Assembly (NCBI GenBank): GCA_021810725.1
Contig: JAJZIE010000060.1
Location: forward strand, 1-11,901
DNA from: Bacillota bacterium
Lineage (GTDB): Bacteria > Bacillota > Sulfobacillia > JAJZYS01 > JAJYTV01
Direction of reading: 5' to 3'
DNA: 11,901 bases
Below are positions 1 through 8,347 of this stretch, in pieces. The position numbers were made by a program, and so were the translations under genes. Below the pieces are notes generated by a model. The model did not search any database, was not told where the DNA came from, and saw nothing but the letters and a program-made list of their open reading frames with translations. How positions within the stretch are numbered: position 1 is the stretch's first letter; every line of letters begins with the position of its first letter.

Positions 1-816
1 CGTGACAGGCCCACGCTTGCCGTTGCCGATGACGCGCTCGTCGACCTTGGTCACCGGCACGATCTCCGCCGCCGAGCCGGTGAGGAACGCTTCGTCCGCG
101 TTCCAAAGCTCGTGTCGGGTGAATGTCGTCTCCACCACCTCGAAGCCGGCCTGCCGCGCGAGGTCCATGACGGTCCGGCGCGTGATGCCGAGCAGGATGC
201 CGAGATGGGGGGCGGGCGTGACGAGCACGCCTTCTCGCACCATGAAGATGTTGTCCGCGCTGCACTCGGCCACGAAGCCTTCCTCGCTCAGCATCAGGAC
301 CTCGCCCCAGCCGTGCTGGTTGGCCTCGAGCTTGGCGAGGATGTTGTTCAGGTAGTTGAGGGACTTGATCTGCGGATTGATGATTTCGGCCCGCGAACGG
401 CGGATGGAGCCCGTGCCGATGCTCATGCCGCGCTCGTAGAGTTCGGGCGGGTAGAGCGAGATCTTGTCGGCGATCACGACGACCGTCGCCTGGTCGCACT
501 TGCGCGGATCGAGCCCGAGGTCTCCCGGACCGCGGGTGACCACGAGGCGGATGTAGGCGTCGCTGAGCCCGTTCTCGATGCAGCTCTGGCGCACGATCTC
601 GCGCATCTCGTCCCTGGTCTGGGGGATGTCCAGCATGATGGTCTTGGCCGACCCGTATAGCCTCGTGAGATGCTCTTCAAGTTTGAAGACGACGCCGTCG
701 TAGACGCGAATGCCCTCGAACACGCCGTCGCCGTACAGCAGACCGTGGTCGAAGACCGAGACCTTCGCTTCTTCCCGGGGGACGAACTTGCCGTCGAGGA
801 ATATCTTCTGGCTCAA
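1..816 (-). CDS. ilvE: Branched-chain amino acid aminotransferase, class IV PLP enzyme (3' end beyond window)
   Basis: A fold-type IV PLP transaminase that would interconvert leucine, isoleucine or valine with their 2-keto acids, using glutamate/2-oxoglutarate in the cytosol. 272 codons are visible; the family is about 290-300 residues, so only about 20 C-terminal residues are missing. The N-terminus reads MSQKIFLDGKFV, then FDHGLLYGDGVFEGIR (about residues 22-37), then TRGPGDLGLDPRKC, which is highly characteristic of IlvE. The presumed PLP lysine is K151 in IKSLNYLNNILAK. The window ends in VPVTKVDERVIGNGKRGPVT, a typical IlvE C-terminal block. The start is TTG at 816-814: an exact AGGAGGT lies 8 bases upstream and the family N-terminus begins here. 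D-amino acid transaminase and aminodeoxychorismate lyase share the fold, but the internal motifs favour IlvE. It is transcribed divergently from addB. Confidence 0.92.
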   Translation of the reverse strand, partial: MSQKIFLDGKFVPREEAKVSVFDHGLLYGDGVFEGIRVYDGVVFKLEEHLTRLYGSAKTIMLDIPQTRDEMREIVRQSCIENGLSDAYIRLVVTRGPGDLGLDPRKCDQATVVVIADKISLYPPELYERGMSIGTGSIRRSRAEIINPQIKSLNYLNNILAKLEANQHGWGEVLMLSEEGFVAECSADNIFMVREGVLVTPAPHLGILLGITRRTVMDLARQAGFEVVETTFTRHELWNADEAFLTGSAAEIVPVTKVDERVIGNGKRGPVT

Positions 817-824
817 CTGTGCAG

Positions 825-831
825 ACCTCCT
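825..831 (-). promoter_or_regulatory. Ribosome binding site deciding the TTG start of ilvE
   Basis: A perfect AGGAGGT on the minus strand, 8 bases before TTG at 816-814. No ATG or GTG in this frame is equally well placed, so this site fixes the non-AUG start. Confidence 0.85.
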
Positions 832-901
832 GCGCACGAAAGCGGATGGGTACTCCCCCCGAGTCCACGCATAGCTTACCACTTTGCACCGGTCGCTTCC
901 T

Positions 902-939
902 GAGGACGGCAGGTGCCTTCCTCGGCGGGGCGAACCCCG
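902..939 (+). promoter_or_regulatory. Two tandem small inverted repeats in the addB leader
   Basis: The 142-base divergent region between ilvE and addB (817-958) holds two adjacent dyads just ahead of the addB ribosome site. The first pairs GAGGA (902-906) with TCCTC (919-923), and GGC (908-910) with GCC (915-917) inside a one-base mismatch. The second pairs CGGGG (926-930) with CCCCG (935-939) around a CGAA tetraloop. They could fold in the addB leader RNA or form an operator. In GC-rich DNA such short dyads are common, so a regulatory role is only a possibility. I could not find a convincing -35/-10 pair on either strand here. Confidence 0.3.
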
Positions 940-944
940 AAACT

Positions 945-951
945 GGAGGGG
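945..951 (+). promoter_or_regulatory. Ribosome binding site of addB
   Basis: GGAGGGG sits 7 bases before GTG at 959. It favours this start over an in-frame ATG at 884, which has no comparable site and would add 25 residues of non-family sequence. Confidence 0.7.
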
Positions 952-1795
952 TACAAAGGTGCAGGGCGATCTGAGAAGCCGACTGATCAAGAGGCTGGCC
1001 GGGGATCCCTTCGGCCCGCCGGTACGGCTCGTCACCGCGCCGGGCGCCACCCTGCTTTGGGAACGCGAGACGCTCGCCGCGCTCGGCGGGGGCAGCCTGC
1101 GGCTGCGCGTGCAGACACCGGCCCGGCTGGCCACGGAAGTTTTGGCCCAGTGCGGGGAGCCAGCGGCGGCTCTGTCGCACGCGCAACTGAAGGCGCTCTT
1201 GCGCGTCGTCGCGGACCGAAAGCGCGCCCTTCAAGTGCTCGGTGGCACGGAGGGAGCACGTGCGGGGGCGGAGTCGCTGCTTCTTGGCACGCTCGAGGCG
1301 GCCTGGTGGCAGGGGCCGAAGGTGCCGGAGGCTGCCGCCGAGGTTTTGGGAGCCGAGTTCTGTGCCGCCCTTCAGGGTATCCAGGACGAGATCGTCGAGT
1401 GGGCTGCCGAAGCCGGACTCGCGCCGGAACCCTGGCTCCTTTGGCGGGCGGTGGAGTTCCTGGACCGCGTCGCCTGGGAGCCTGCAAGCGTCTTCTGGCC
1501 CGAGGGGCCGTTGCGTGCGCCGGAGGCGGCTCTGCGTGCGGAGCTGCTGCGCCGCGGCTATCTGGCGGACCTGGCCGAGGGGCCAGGGGAGGGTCCGCGG
1601 CCAGGGGTGACGGTCGAGGTGCGCGCGGCACCGGACGTGCGGACCGAGGCCCGGGCAGCGGCGCGGCACTGCCTTGATCTCGTGCGCGACGGATGGCGGC
1701 CGGGCGACATCCTCATCGGCTGCGGCGACTTTCCGCTGCAGTCCGTCCTGCTGCGTGCCGCCCTCGAGGAGGCGGGGATCGCCGTCGACGCGGGA

Positions 1796-1815
1796 CCCGG
1801 CTCTGCCTCGGCGGA
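1796..1815 (+). other. addB: Frameshift junction in addB (apparent one-base deletion)
   Basis: Upstream of here the family sequence reads in the frame of GTG 959 (RAALEEAGIAVDAGPGS). Downstream it reads in the -1 frame (LGGFLDVLRGRRQEGLLAII). A single missing base reconciles them; for example, one more C in the short C run at 1806-1807 would give GSALGGFLDVL. No classic X-XXY-YYZ slippery heptamer lies in the upstream frame here, so programmed frameshifting is not supported by the sequence. Confidence 0.8.
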
Positions 1816-3793
1816 TTCCTTGACGTGCTGCGCGGCCGGCGGCAGGAGGGACTGCTGGCCATCATCGGCAGCGGCATCGCGCCGGCGCCCGGTCCCTTGC
1901 GCGACAGCCTCCTTGGCCATCTGCGCGACGGCAGGGACCCTTCCGAGGAAGCGGCGGCCTTTCTGGCGCAGATCGACGAAGCGGCGGGGCACTGGCCGCG
2001 CCAGGGCCCGTTCGAGGAGCACCGTGCCGCGCTCGGGTCGCTCCTCGAGGCGTGGGACCTCGCAGGTCGGCTTGGCATCTCTGAGCTCATGCGTCAGCGT
2101 GAGATCCTGCGGTCCTTCGGCGAGCAGCTGGACGCCGTCGCGGCCGTTGCGGGCCCAGATCCGCTCGAGCGCGCGCTCGCGCTGCGCCTACTGGAGGACG
2201 CGCTCGATGCCGCAAGGCCCGAGTACCAGCCGAGGGGCGACGCGGTGCGCGTCGTTCCAGTCGGGGAGATGTACGGCCTTGAGGCCGGGCATGTTCTTCT
2301 CCTGGGCCTTGCGGAGGGGAGGTTTCCCGCGCTCGCGTCCTCGCCGACCCTGCTCAGGGCCGGTGAGATCCAACGCTGCGAGCAGCGGGGCGCGCCGCTC
2401 CAGGAGCCGCTCGCCGAGCGTAGGCGACGCAGCCTCGAGGCGATGGAGGCCGCGCTAGGAGCAGCGACGCGCGGCCTCTACCTGAGCTACGCCGAGATCG
2501 ACGCCGAAGGTGGCGTGCAGGCGGCCAGCATCCGGCTCCGGCAACTGGGCGAGCCTCAGCCGCTCACGCCCGCAGCGCCGGATGAGGTTTCTCGGGTCGC
2601 ACTCAGCCGCCAGGAGGCCGGGGAACTGTTGGCCCAGGCTGCGGGCCGGGCGCGCGACATCGGCGCCGACGCCGCCCTGCCGTTCGCTTTGCTCGCGGCG
2701 CACGCCGAGGCGTGCGGGCAAGGGGCTCATCTTGGCGGACTCGCCGGGAGTCCCGAGGAGGAACGGGTGCAGGCCTTCGCCGGACCCTTCACGGTCACGG
2801 CCTTGGAGCGCCGGGCGGCCTGTCCGTTCATGGCCTTCGCGCACGACGTGGTGCGCATCGAGCCAGAGCAGAGGACGGGATTCGATCCGGCGGCCCGCGG
2901 CGCCCTGGTGCACCAGGTGCTGAGGGAACTGCCGGAGCTCGCGCCGCCGGGCGCGGCGCAGCATGGCATCGTTGCGCAGCTGGTGGAACAGGCGGCCGAG
3001 CAGATCGGCGTCCTGCCCAAGGACTCGCCGCAGGGGCGCAGTCTCAGGGACGAACTCGCCGCGGAGGTGCTGCGCACGGCGAGGCTCGTCTGGGAAGAGG
3101 GCAGGCGATCGGGTTTCCACCCGGCCGGACGGGAGGTGGCGTTCGGCCGCCGCGGCGAGCTGCCGGCGCTGACCGTTCGCCTGGACGATGGCCGGGAAGT
3201 CCTCATCGAGGGGCGCATCGACCGGCTCGACCGGCTGGACGGGTGGGTACGCGTCGTCGACTACAAGGTGCGCCGGCGGCAGCCGTTCAGCTTCGCGCGC
3301 GTCTTCAACGGCCTCGACCTGCAGATCGGCGCCTATGCCCTCGCGGCGGCCCAGGGCGGTGGCCGGCCGGTCGCCATGACGTACTGGCCGGTGCGCCTCG
3401 GGCAGAGCTGGGTCCATGACGAGGACGACGACGATCCCGATGGCGTATGGCGTCAGCAGCGACCGCAGGGTCTCTTCCTCTCGGACCCGGGTCTTGTCGA
3501 GGCGTTGGACCGCGAGGAGCCGGACGGCGGCTCTCCCTTCCACCCCTTGCGCCGCAAGAAGGACGGCGGCTTGCGCGACTCCGCCTGGGCCCTGCCCGAT
3601 GCCCGCTGGCAGAGCCTGCTGCGCCATGTGGAACGAACCCTCGGCCGGCTGGCGCAGCAGGCGCAGGAGGGCCATTGGGCGCCAGCGCCGTATGCGCTCG
3701 GACGGCAGACGGCATGCGACGGTTGTGGACTGCGCCCGGCCTGCCGGCATGTGCCCGGGCGCGACGGTTACCGGCGGCTGCAGAAGACCACGC

Positions 3794-3800
3794 AGGAGGT
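3794..3800 (+). promoter_or_regulatory. Ribosome binding site of addA, inside the addB 3' end
   Basis: AGGAGGT lies 8 bases before ATG 3809 and within the addB coding region. Together with the 20-base gene overlap this points to translational coupling of addA to addB. Confidence 0.85.
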
Positions 3801-3808
3801 GCTGGACG

Positions 3809-6800
3809 ATGGCGCGGCTGACGACTGAGCAGGAGGCGGCGTGCGCCTTCAGCGGCGGCAGCGTCCTCGTGTCCGCGGCGGCAGGGGCAGGCAAGACGAC
3901 CACCTTGAGCGAGCGGGTGGTCCGGCGCTGCCTCGCCGCGGACGATCCCTTGGACATCGACCGCTTCCTGCTCGTCACCTTCACCGAAAAGGCGGCCCTC
4001 GAGATGCGGCTGCGCATCTCGGCCGAGTTCGCGCAGCGTGCGCTCGCGGGCGACGAGAGAGCCAAGGGGCAGAGCGAGCGTTTGCCGCTCGCGCACATCT
4101 CCACCATCCACGGCTTCTGCCTGCGCCTCCTCAAGGAGGAGTGGCAGGCGGCAGGCCTCGACCCCGAGGCGGGCCTGATGGACGAGCGCCAGACCGAGAT
4201 CCTACGGCGGCAGGCCCTGGACAAGACACTAGCGGCGGCCTACGCGGAGCGGCCCGGCATGGCGCGGCTCGTCGCCTACTTCGGCGGCATGGGCGAAGAC
4301 GACGGTCTCCGCGAGGCGCTGCTTCGCGCCCTCAAATTCCTCGACACGCTGCCGGATCCCGCGGGCTATCTCCAGGACGCGCTCAAGCGCCATGCACTCG
4401 AGATGGAGCACAAGGCCGCCCTGAGGCGGGTGATGGAGGACAACCTCAGCCGGGTGGAGGAGGCGGCGAGCCTCCTGCGGCAGGCGGCCGACATGGCCCG
4501 CCGCGCGGAGGGGGAGACGGCGTACGCCGCGGCCCTCGAGCTCGAGGCGATGGAACGCGAGACGGCGACCCGCGGCGGGCGACTCGACTGGGAAGAGCAC
4601 CGCACCCTCATCGCGGCCCTCGCGGACTTCGGAACCCTCGCGGGCAACAGCCAGCCGCAGCGGCGGGTGGCGCGCCGCCTGCGCGACCAGGCGAAGAAGC
4701 AGCTCGGGCGGCTGGCAAAGGGCCTCGCCAGCCTCGACGAAAGGGAGGCGGCCCGGCGCGCCCAGGCCACGGAGCCGGTCCTGCGAGACTTCGTCGCGCT
4801 GCTCTCCGCCGCCATGGACGACTACCGGCGGCTCAAGCGGCAAAGGCAGGCCCTCGACTTCGCGGATCTCGAGCAGGAGGCCCATCGCCTGCTGGTCTCT
4901 CGGGGCGGATCGGTTGGGCGGATGCTGCGCCAGCGCTTCGCCGAGGTGCTGGTGGACGAGTTCCAGGACGTCAATCCACTGCAGGCCGCGATCGTCGATC
5001 AGGTCTCGCGGCTTGGCCGGGGTGGCAACCTCTTCGCGGTGGGCGACGTCAAGCAGAGCATCTACGGCTTTCGGCACGCCGCGCCTGGCATCTTTCTCAG
5101 CCGCGAGCGCGAGGCCGCGGGGCGCGACGCCGCCCTGCGGCTGAGGCTCAACTTCCGTAGCCGACCCGAGATCGTGGACGTGGTGAACGCCGTCTTCCGG
5201 GAACTGATGCGGGAGGAGGACTCTCCGCTCTACGACGAGCGCGCGGAACTGAGGGCCGGGCGCGATGCCAAGACCTTGCCGCCGGACCCCGATCCCCGTG
5301 TGCGCCTCGTCTTCGTGCAGGGAGCGGAGGCCGAGGAGGGCCTGGAGGAGCCGTCGGCCCTGGAGCGGGAAGCCGGGTGGATCGCAGACGAGATCGGGCG
5401 GCTAGTGGAGGCGGAGCATCCCGTCTGGGACCCGGCTCTCGGGCGGGTGCGGCCGATGCGCTTCGGCGACTGCGCGGTCCTCCTGCGCGGGCTGCAGGGG
5501 GCGGCGGCCCAGTTCGACGACGCCTTCGCGCTGCGCGGTGTGCCGGCGCTGATCCAGCGCAACGAGGGCTACCTCGGCGGGCTCGAGCTGCAGACGCTGA
5601 CGGCGCTCCTGCGGGCCGTCGAACTGCCAGAGCGCGATTGGGACCTCTTCGTGACGCTGCGCGCGCCATGGTTCGCCTGCAGCCTCCAGGAGGTGCTGCA
5701 GATCCGTGAGGCTGCCCGGAAGGAGCCGCTCTGGCGTGGACTGCGGCGGCTCGCGGCGGACGATGGCCGCATGCGGGACATCCTGGAGCGGATCGAGCTC
5801 TGGCGCCGGTGGTCCCTCTCGATGCCTCTCGATCGCCTCGTCGAGCGGCTGCTCCGCGACACGGAGTATGCGGCCCACGTGGCGGGGCTGCCGCGCGGCG
5901 CCCAACGGCGGCGGGACGTGCTCGCCTTCCAGGAGGCAGCGCAGCGGGCCGTGCGGCAGGGCGCGGCTTCGCTCGGCAGCTTTCTCGCCACCTTCGAGGA
6001 ACTGAGCCGCCAGCATCTCGATCTCGCGCCGCCCGACGTCGATCTCGGCGACGCTGTCCGGGTCACCAGCATCCATCGCAGCAAGGGGCTCGAGTTCCCG
6101 GTCGTCTTCGTCGCCGGCCTCGGCAGGCGCCTTGGCGGCGCCCGGGAGCGCGAGCGGATCCGGCTGCACCGGGAGCTCGGCCTGGCGGCCGCCTTCGTCG
6201 ACGACGAGGGCGGCCTGCACCCGACCGCCTTCTGGCAGGCGATCGAGGCCGAGGAGCGCCAGGCGGACCGTTCCGAGGAGATCCGCCTGCTCTACGTCGC
6301 TCTGACCCGCGCCCGCGACCGTCTCTACCTGACCTCCTCCGCGACGCCGAGCGGCGCCGTGGGGCATCTTGATCCCGCGCGGCTCAGGACCGCGCGGTGT
6401 GCCCTGGACTGGCTCGAGGCTCCTCTAGCCGGGGAGGGGCTGCCCGTCAAGTGGCAGGTGGTAGAGGGGGAGGAGGGCCCCGCAGCTCGGGAGCCACGGG
6501 CCCTCGAAGATTTCGATCGGGCCAGGGCGGTGGCGGCGTTCGCCGCCCTGCCGGATAGAGCGGCTGCGCCGCCCGCCTCCTGGCCGCTGCGCATCAGCGC
6601 GAGCTCGCTCGCCGAGGCGGGGCAGGGCTACGGCGCCATCCTGCGCACGCGGCGCAGCCAGCGCGGCGCCCGCTCGCCGGCCGCGGCGCGCGCCGCGGGC
6701 GTGTACACCCATCGCCTGCTCGAGTGCATCGATCTGCGGGAACCGCCGCGGCGTCTCGGCGATGCGCTCGACGATCTGATCGCGCGGGGCCTCCTGCCGC

Positions 6801-7177
6801 GGGCCGCGGCCGGGGCGGTGGACCTGCAGGCCGTGGAGCGCTTCCTGGCGTCACCCACGGCGGCGCGCATCCGGGGGGCGGGACGCCTCGAGCGGGAACT
6901 CGCCTTCAGCGTACTCGCGGATCCCGATGGACGCCCGGACGCGGCGGGCGGGACGGTGCTGCAGGGCAAGATCGATCTGCTGCTCGAGGACGAGGAAGGC
7001 TGGCTGATCATCGACTTCAAGACCGACCACGTGGCCAAGGACCAGGTGGCGGAGGCCGCGCGGGCCTACCGGGGCCAGATCGACGCCTACCGTCGGGCGA
7101 TCGCGGCGATCGCGGGAGTGGAGGCGAAAGGACTCCTCTACTTCCTCACGCCAGGCGTCGCGGTGGCGGTGGGGTAG
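3809..7177 (+). CDS. addA: ATP-dependent helicase/nuclease subunit A (AddA)
   Basis: AddA is the UvrD-like motor and second nuclease of the AddAB complex, which resects broken DNA ends to Chi for RecA loading. The 1122-residue product has all helicase motifs in order: Q motif LTTEQEAA (4-11), Walker A SAAAGAGKTTT with K29, motif Ia LLVTFTEKAALEMR, HISTIHGFCLRLL, Walker B DEFQD at 383-387, motif III GDVKQSIYGFR, motif IV LNFRSRPEIV, motif V VTSIHRSKGLEFP (about 751-763) and motif VI LLYVALTRARDR (about 827-838). The C-terminal RecB-family nuclease has a histidine in GVYTHRLLE, GKIDLL with D1056, DFKTD at 1069-1073 (K1071) and a downstream GQIDAYR. Every catalytic residue I can identify is present. 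ATG 3809 has a strong ribosome site and overlaps the addB end by 20 bases. It ends in TAG at a normal family C-terminus. Confidence 0.97.
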   Translation: MARLTTEQEAACAFSGGSVLVSAAAGAGKTTTLSERVVRRCLAADDPLDIDRFLLVTFTEKAALEMRLRISAEFAQRALAGDERAKGQSERLPLAHISTIHGFCLRLLKEEWQAAGLDPEAGLMDERQTEILRRQALDKTLAAAYAERPGMARLVAYFGGMGEDDGLREALLRALKFLDTLPDPAGYLQDALKRHALEMEHKAALRRVMEDNLSRVEEAASLLRQAADMARRAEGETAYAAALELEAMERETATRGGRLDWEEHRTLIAALADFGTLAGNSQPQRRVARRLRDQAKKQLGRLAKGLASLDEREAARRAQATEPVLRDFVALLSAAMDDYRRLKRQRQALDFADLEQEAHRLLVSRGGSVGRMLRQRFAEVLVDEFQDVNPLQAAIVDQVSRLGRGGNLFAVGDVKQSIYGFRHAAPGIFLSREREAAGRDAALRLRLNFRSRPEIVDVVNAVFRELMREEDSPLYDERAELRAGRDAKTLPPDPDPRVRLVFVQGAEAEEGLEEPSALEREAGWIADEIGRLVEAEHPVWDPALGRVRPMRFGDCAVLLRGLQGAAAQFDDAFALRGVPALIQRNEGYLGGLELQTLTALLRAVELPERDWDLFVTLRAPWFACSLQEVLQIREAARKEPLWRGLRRLAADDGRMRDILERIELWRRWSLSMPLDRLVERLLRDTEYAAHVAGLPRGAQRRRDVLAFQEAAQRAVRQGAASLGSFLATFEELSRQHLDLAPPDVDLGDAVRVTSIHRSKGLEFPVVFVAGLGRRLGGARERERIRLHRELGLAAAFVDDEGGLHPTAFWQAIEAEERQADRSEEIRLLYVALTRARDRLYLTSSATPSGAVGHLDPARLRTARCALDWLEAPLAGEGLPVKWQVVEGEEGPAAREPRALEDFDRARAVAAFAALPDRAAAPPASWPLRISASSLAEAGQGYGAILRTRRSQRGARSPAAARAAGVYTHRLLECIDLREPPRRLGDALDDLIARGLLPRAAAGAVDLQAVERFLASPTAARIRGAGRLERELAFSVLADPDGRPDAAGGTVLQGKIDLLLEDEEGWLIIDFKTDHVAKDQVAEAARAYRGQIDAYRRAIAAIAGVEAKGLLYFLTPGVAVAVG

Positions 7178-7210
7178 GGCGGCATGAGCAAGAGACGGGA
7201 CATCGACGGA

Positions 7211-7216
7211 AGGAGA
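7211..7216 (+). promoter_or_regulatory. Ribosome binding site of the S58 peptidase
   Basis: AGGAGA lies 10 bases before GTG 7227, within the 49-base gap after addA. No terminator-like hairpin is visible in the gap, so read-through from addBA is likely. Confidence 0.6.
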
Positions 7217-7226
7217 TCCTGAGGCG

Positions 7227-8264
7227 GTGGAGGTCAGGAAGAGGCTGCGCGAGCTTGGTGTCCCGGTCGGCGTGCTGCAGCCGGGACCGTGGAATGCGAT
7301 CACCGACGTCGAGGGAGTGCGGGTGGGGCACGTCACCTTGGAGCAGGATGGGGGCGGGGAACCCGTCTGCACCGGCGTGACAGCCGTCGTGCCGCATGGC
7401 GGACCGATGCCGGCCACCAAGCTGCGGGCGGCCAGCCACGTCATCAACGGCTTCGGCAAGACGGCGGGGCTTGTGCAGGTCGACGAGCTCGGCGAGATCG
7501 AGGCGCCGATCCTGCTCACCAACACGTTCGCCGTGGGGGCCGCGCTCGAGGGCGGCATCCGCTATTTGATGCGGCGGGAAGCCGCCGTCGGCGACGGCCT
7601 GCCCACGCCGAACGTCGTGGTTGGGGAGTGCAACGACGGTTACCTCAACGACCTGCGGCGGCTGGCGGTTCGGCCGGAGCACGCGCTCGCGGCCATCGAA
7701 GGTGCCGTTTCGGGACCGGTGCCGGAGGGCGCGGTCGGGGGCGGAAGGGGCATGGTCTGCTGCGGCTGGAAAGGCGGCATCGGCACCGCGTCGCGGCTCG
7801 TGCCGGAAAGCGGTTACACCGTGGGGGTCCTCGTGCAGGCGAACTTCGGCTCCGCCGAGGACCTCACGATCCTGGGCGCGCCCGTCGGACGTCACCTGCG
7901 ACCCGCAGACTTCCGGCCTCCCGACGGCTCGATCATCATGGTCGTCGCGACCGACCTGCCCTGGGACGCCCGCTCGCTCGAACGCCTGGCGCGGCGGACG
8001 GCGTTCGGGCTCGCGCGTCTGGGGTCGGTCGCGTCGCACGGCAGCGGCGACATCGCGATCGCCTTCTCGACCGCAGCAGAGGCGAAGCCCGCGCACCTGG
8101 ACGGCGGGCACCTGGCGAGTGCCGCGTTCCACGCCGTGGCGGAGGCGACGGAAGAAGCCATTCTCAATGCGCTGGCGATGGCGGAGACCACCCGCGGGCG
8201 GCTCGGCCGCGTCGTACCCGCCCTGCCGCTCGAGGAGACGCTGAGGCTCCTCGAGCAACGCTAG
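7227..8264 (+). CDS. P1/S58 family aminopeptidase (DmpA-like, self-cleaving Ntn-type)
   Basis: This 345-residue protein belongs to the DmpA/BapA family, which releases N-terminal amino acids from short peptides, amides or beta-peptides; the natural substrate cannot be read from sequence. The N-terminus carries the signature GPWNAITDVEGVRVGHVTL (about 20-38). The self-cleavage site is DGSIIMVVATDLPW, with predicted cleavage between G234 and S235 giving alpha (1-234) and beta (235-345) chains, and S235 as nucleophile. The second active-site pair is S273 and D275 in SHGSGDIAIAFST. The 38-residue spacing from S235 to S273 matches Ser250 to Ser288 in BapA; D275 takes the place of BapA Glu290. There is no signal peptide, so it should be cytosolic. 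The GTG start follows AGGAGA. It probably shares the addBA transcript, although no functional link is known. Confidence 0.94.
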   Translation: MEVRKRLRELGVPVGVLQPGPWNAITDVEGVRVGHVTLEQDGGGEPVCTGVTAVVPHGGPMPATKLRAASHVINGFGKTAGLVQVDELGEIEAPILLTNTFAVGAALEGGIRYLMRREAAVGDGLPTPNVVVGECNDGYLNDLRRLAVRPEHALAAIEGAVSGPVPEGAVGGGRGMVCCGWKGGIGTASRLVPESGYTVGVLVQANFGSAEDLTILGAPVGRHLRPADFRPPDGSIIMVVATDLPWDARSLERLARRTAFGLARLGSVASHGSGDIAIAFSTAAEAKPAHLDGGHLASAAFHAVAEATEEAILNALAMAETTRGRLGRVVPALPLEETLRLLEQR

Positions 8265-8273
8265 GCGCGAAAG

Positions 8274-8298
8274 GGCGATCCTTCGGCAGGGGATCGCC
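8274..8298. terminator. Hairpin after the S58 peptidase (probable terminator)
   Basis: GGCGATCC (8274-8281) pairs with GGATCGCC (8291-8298) around a 9-base loop, starting 10 bases after the peptidase stop. No T-run follows on the plus strand, so it is not a textbook intrinsic terminator. Confidence 0.5.
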
Positions 8299-8319
8299 TG
8301 GGCGGGGCGGAAGAATTCT

Positions 8320-8338
8320 GGTCGGCGCACGGCCGACC
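8320..8338. terminator. Hairpin after the zinc-ribbon gene (probable terminator)
   Basis: GGTCGGC (8320-8326) pairs with GCCGACC (8332-8338) around a 5-base loop. On the minus strand it begins 9 bases after the microprotein stop and is followed by AGAATTCTT, a weakly T-containing tail. It sits in a convergent gap, so it may act in both directions. Confidence 0.45.
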
Positions 8339-8347
8339 TAGTCCTCA

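Larger units (their letters stand above)
959..3828 (+). pseudogene. addB: ATP-dependent helicase/nuclease subunit B (AddB), interrupted by one frameshift
   Basis: AddB partners AddA in processing double-strand DNA ends: it contributes Chi recognition and the nuclease acting on one strand. The N-terminal part reads from GTG 959; from about 1801 the family sequence continues in the -1 frame to TGA 3826-3828. Restoring one base gives 957 codons (956 residues), shorter than the B. subtilis protein (about 1166). Visible parts are an inactivated helicase-like N-terminal half; a motif-V-like block, LLLGLAEGRFP, near 2306-2338; and a RecB-type nuclease with GRID (Asp codon 3220) and DYK (3259-3267). 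The first iron-sulfur cysteine is in AACPF (codon 2821), and a C-x2-C-x5-C set lies at 3715, 3724 and 3742. The Walker A loop that opens Bacillus AddB is absent. The last 20 bases overlap addA. Good conservation on both sides suggests a recent mutation or a sequence error rather than an old pseudogene. Confidence 0.9.

Noticed and set aside
884..958. ATG at 884 as the start of addB
   Set aside because: The extra 25 residues do not resemble any AddB N-terminus, and the GGAGGGG ribosome site points to GTG 959.
817..958. A sigma-70-type promoter for ilvE or addB in the divergent gap
   Set aside because: Isolated partial matches exist (for example TAAGCT on the minus strand and TTGCAC on the plus strand), but none has a partner hexamer at 16-18 bases.
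1790..1820. Programmed -1 frameshifting as the explanation for addB
   Set aside because: No X-XXY-YYZ heptamer in the upstream frame and no obvious strong stem just downstream; AddB is not known to use recoding.
2455..4224. A 589-codon open frame on the minus strand across the addB/addA junction
   Set aside because: It is arginine- and proline-rich shadow sequence opposite two clearly recognised genes, with no domain motifs. Long antisense frames are expected at this GC content.
7184..7222. A 12-residue mini-frame (MSKRRDIDGRRS) ending 4 bases before the peptidase GTG, a possible leader peptide
   Set aside because: It lacks a convincing ribosome site and shows no attenuator-like structure or codon bias. 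Its bases are mainly the ribosome site of the next gene.
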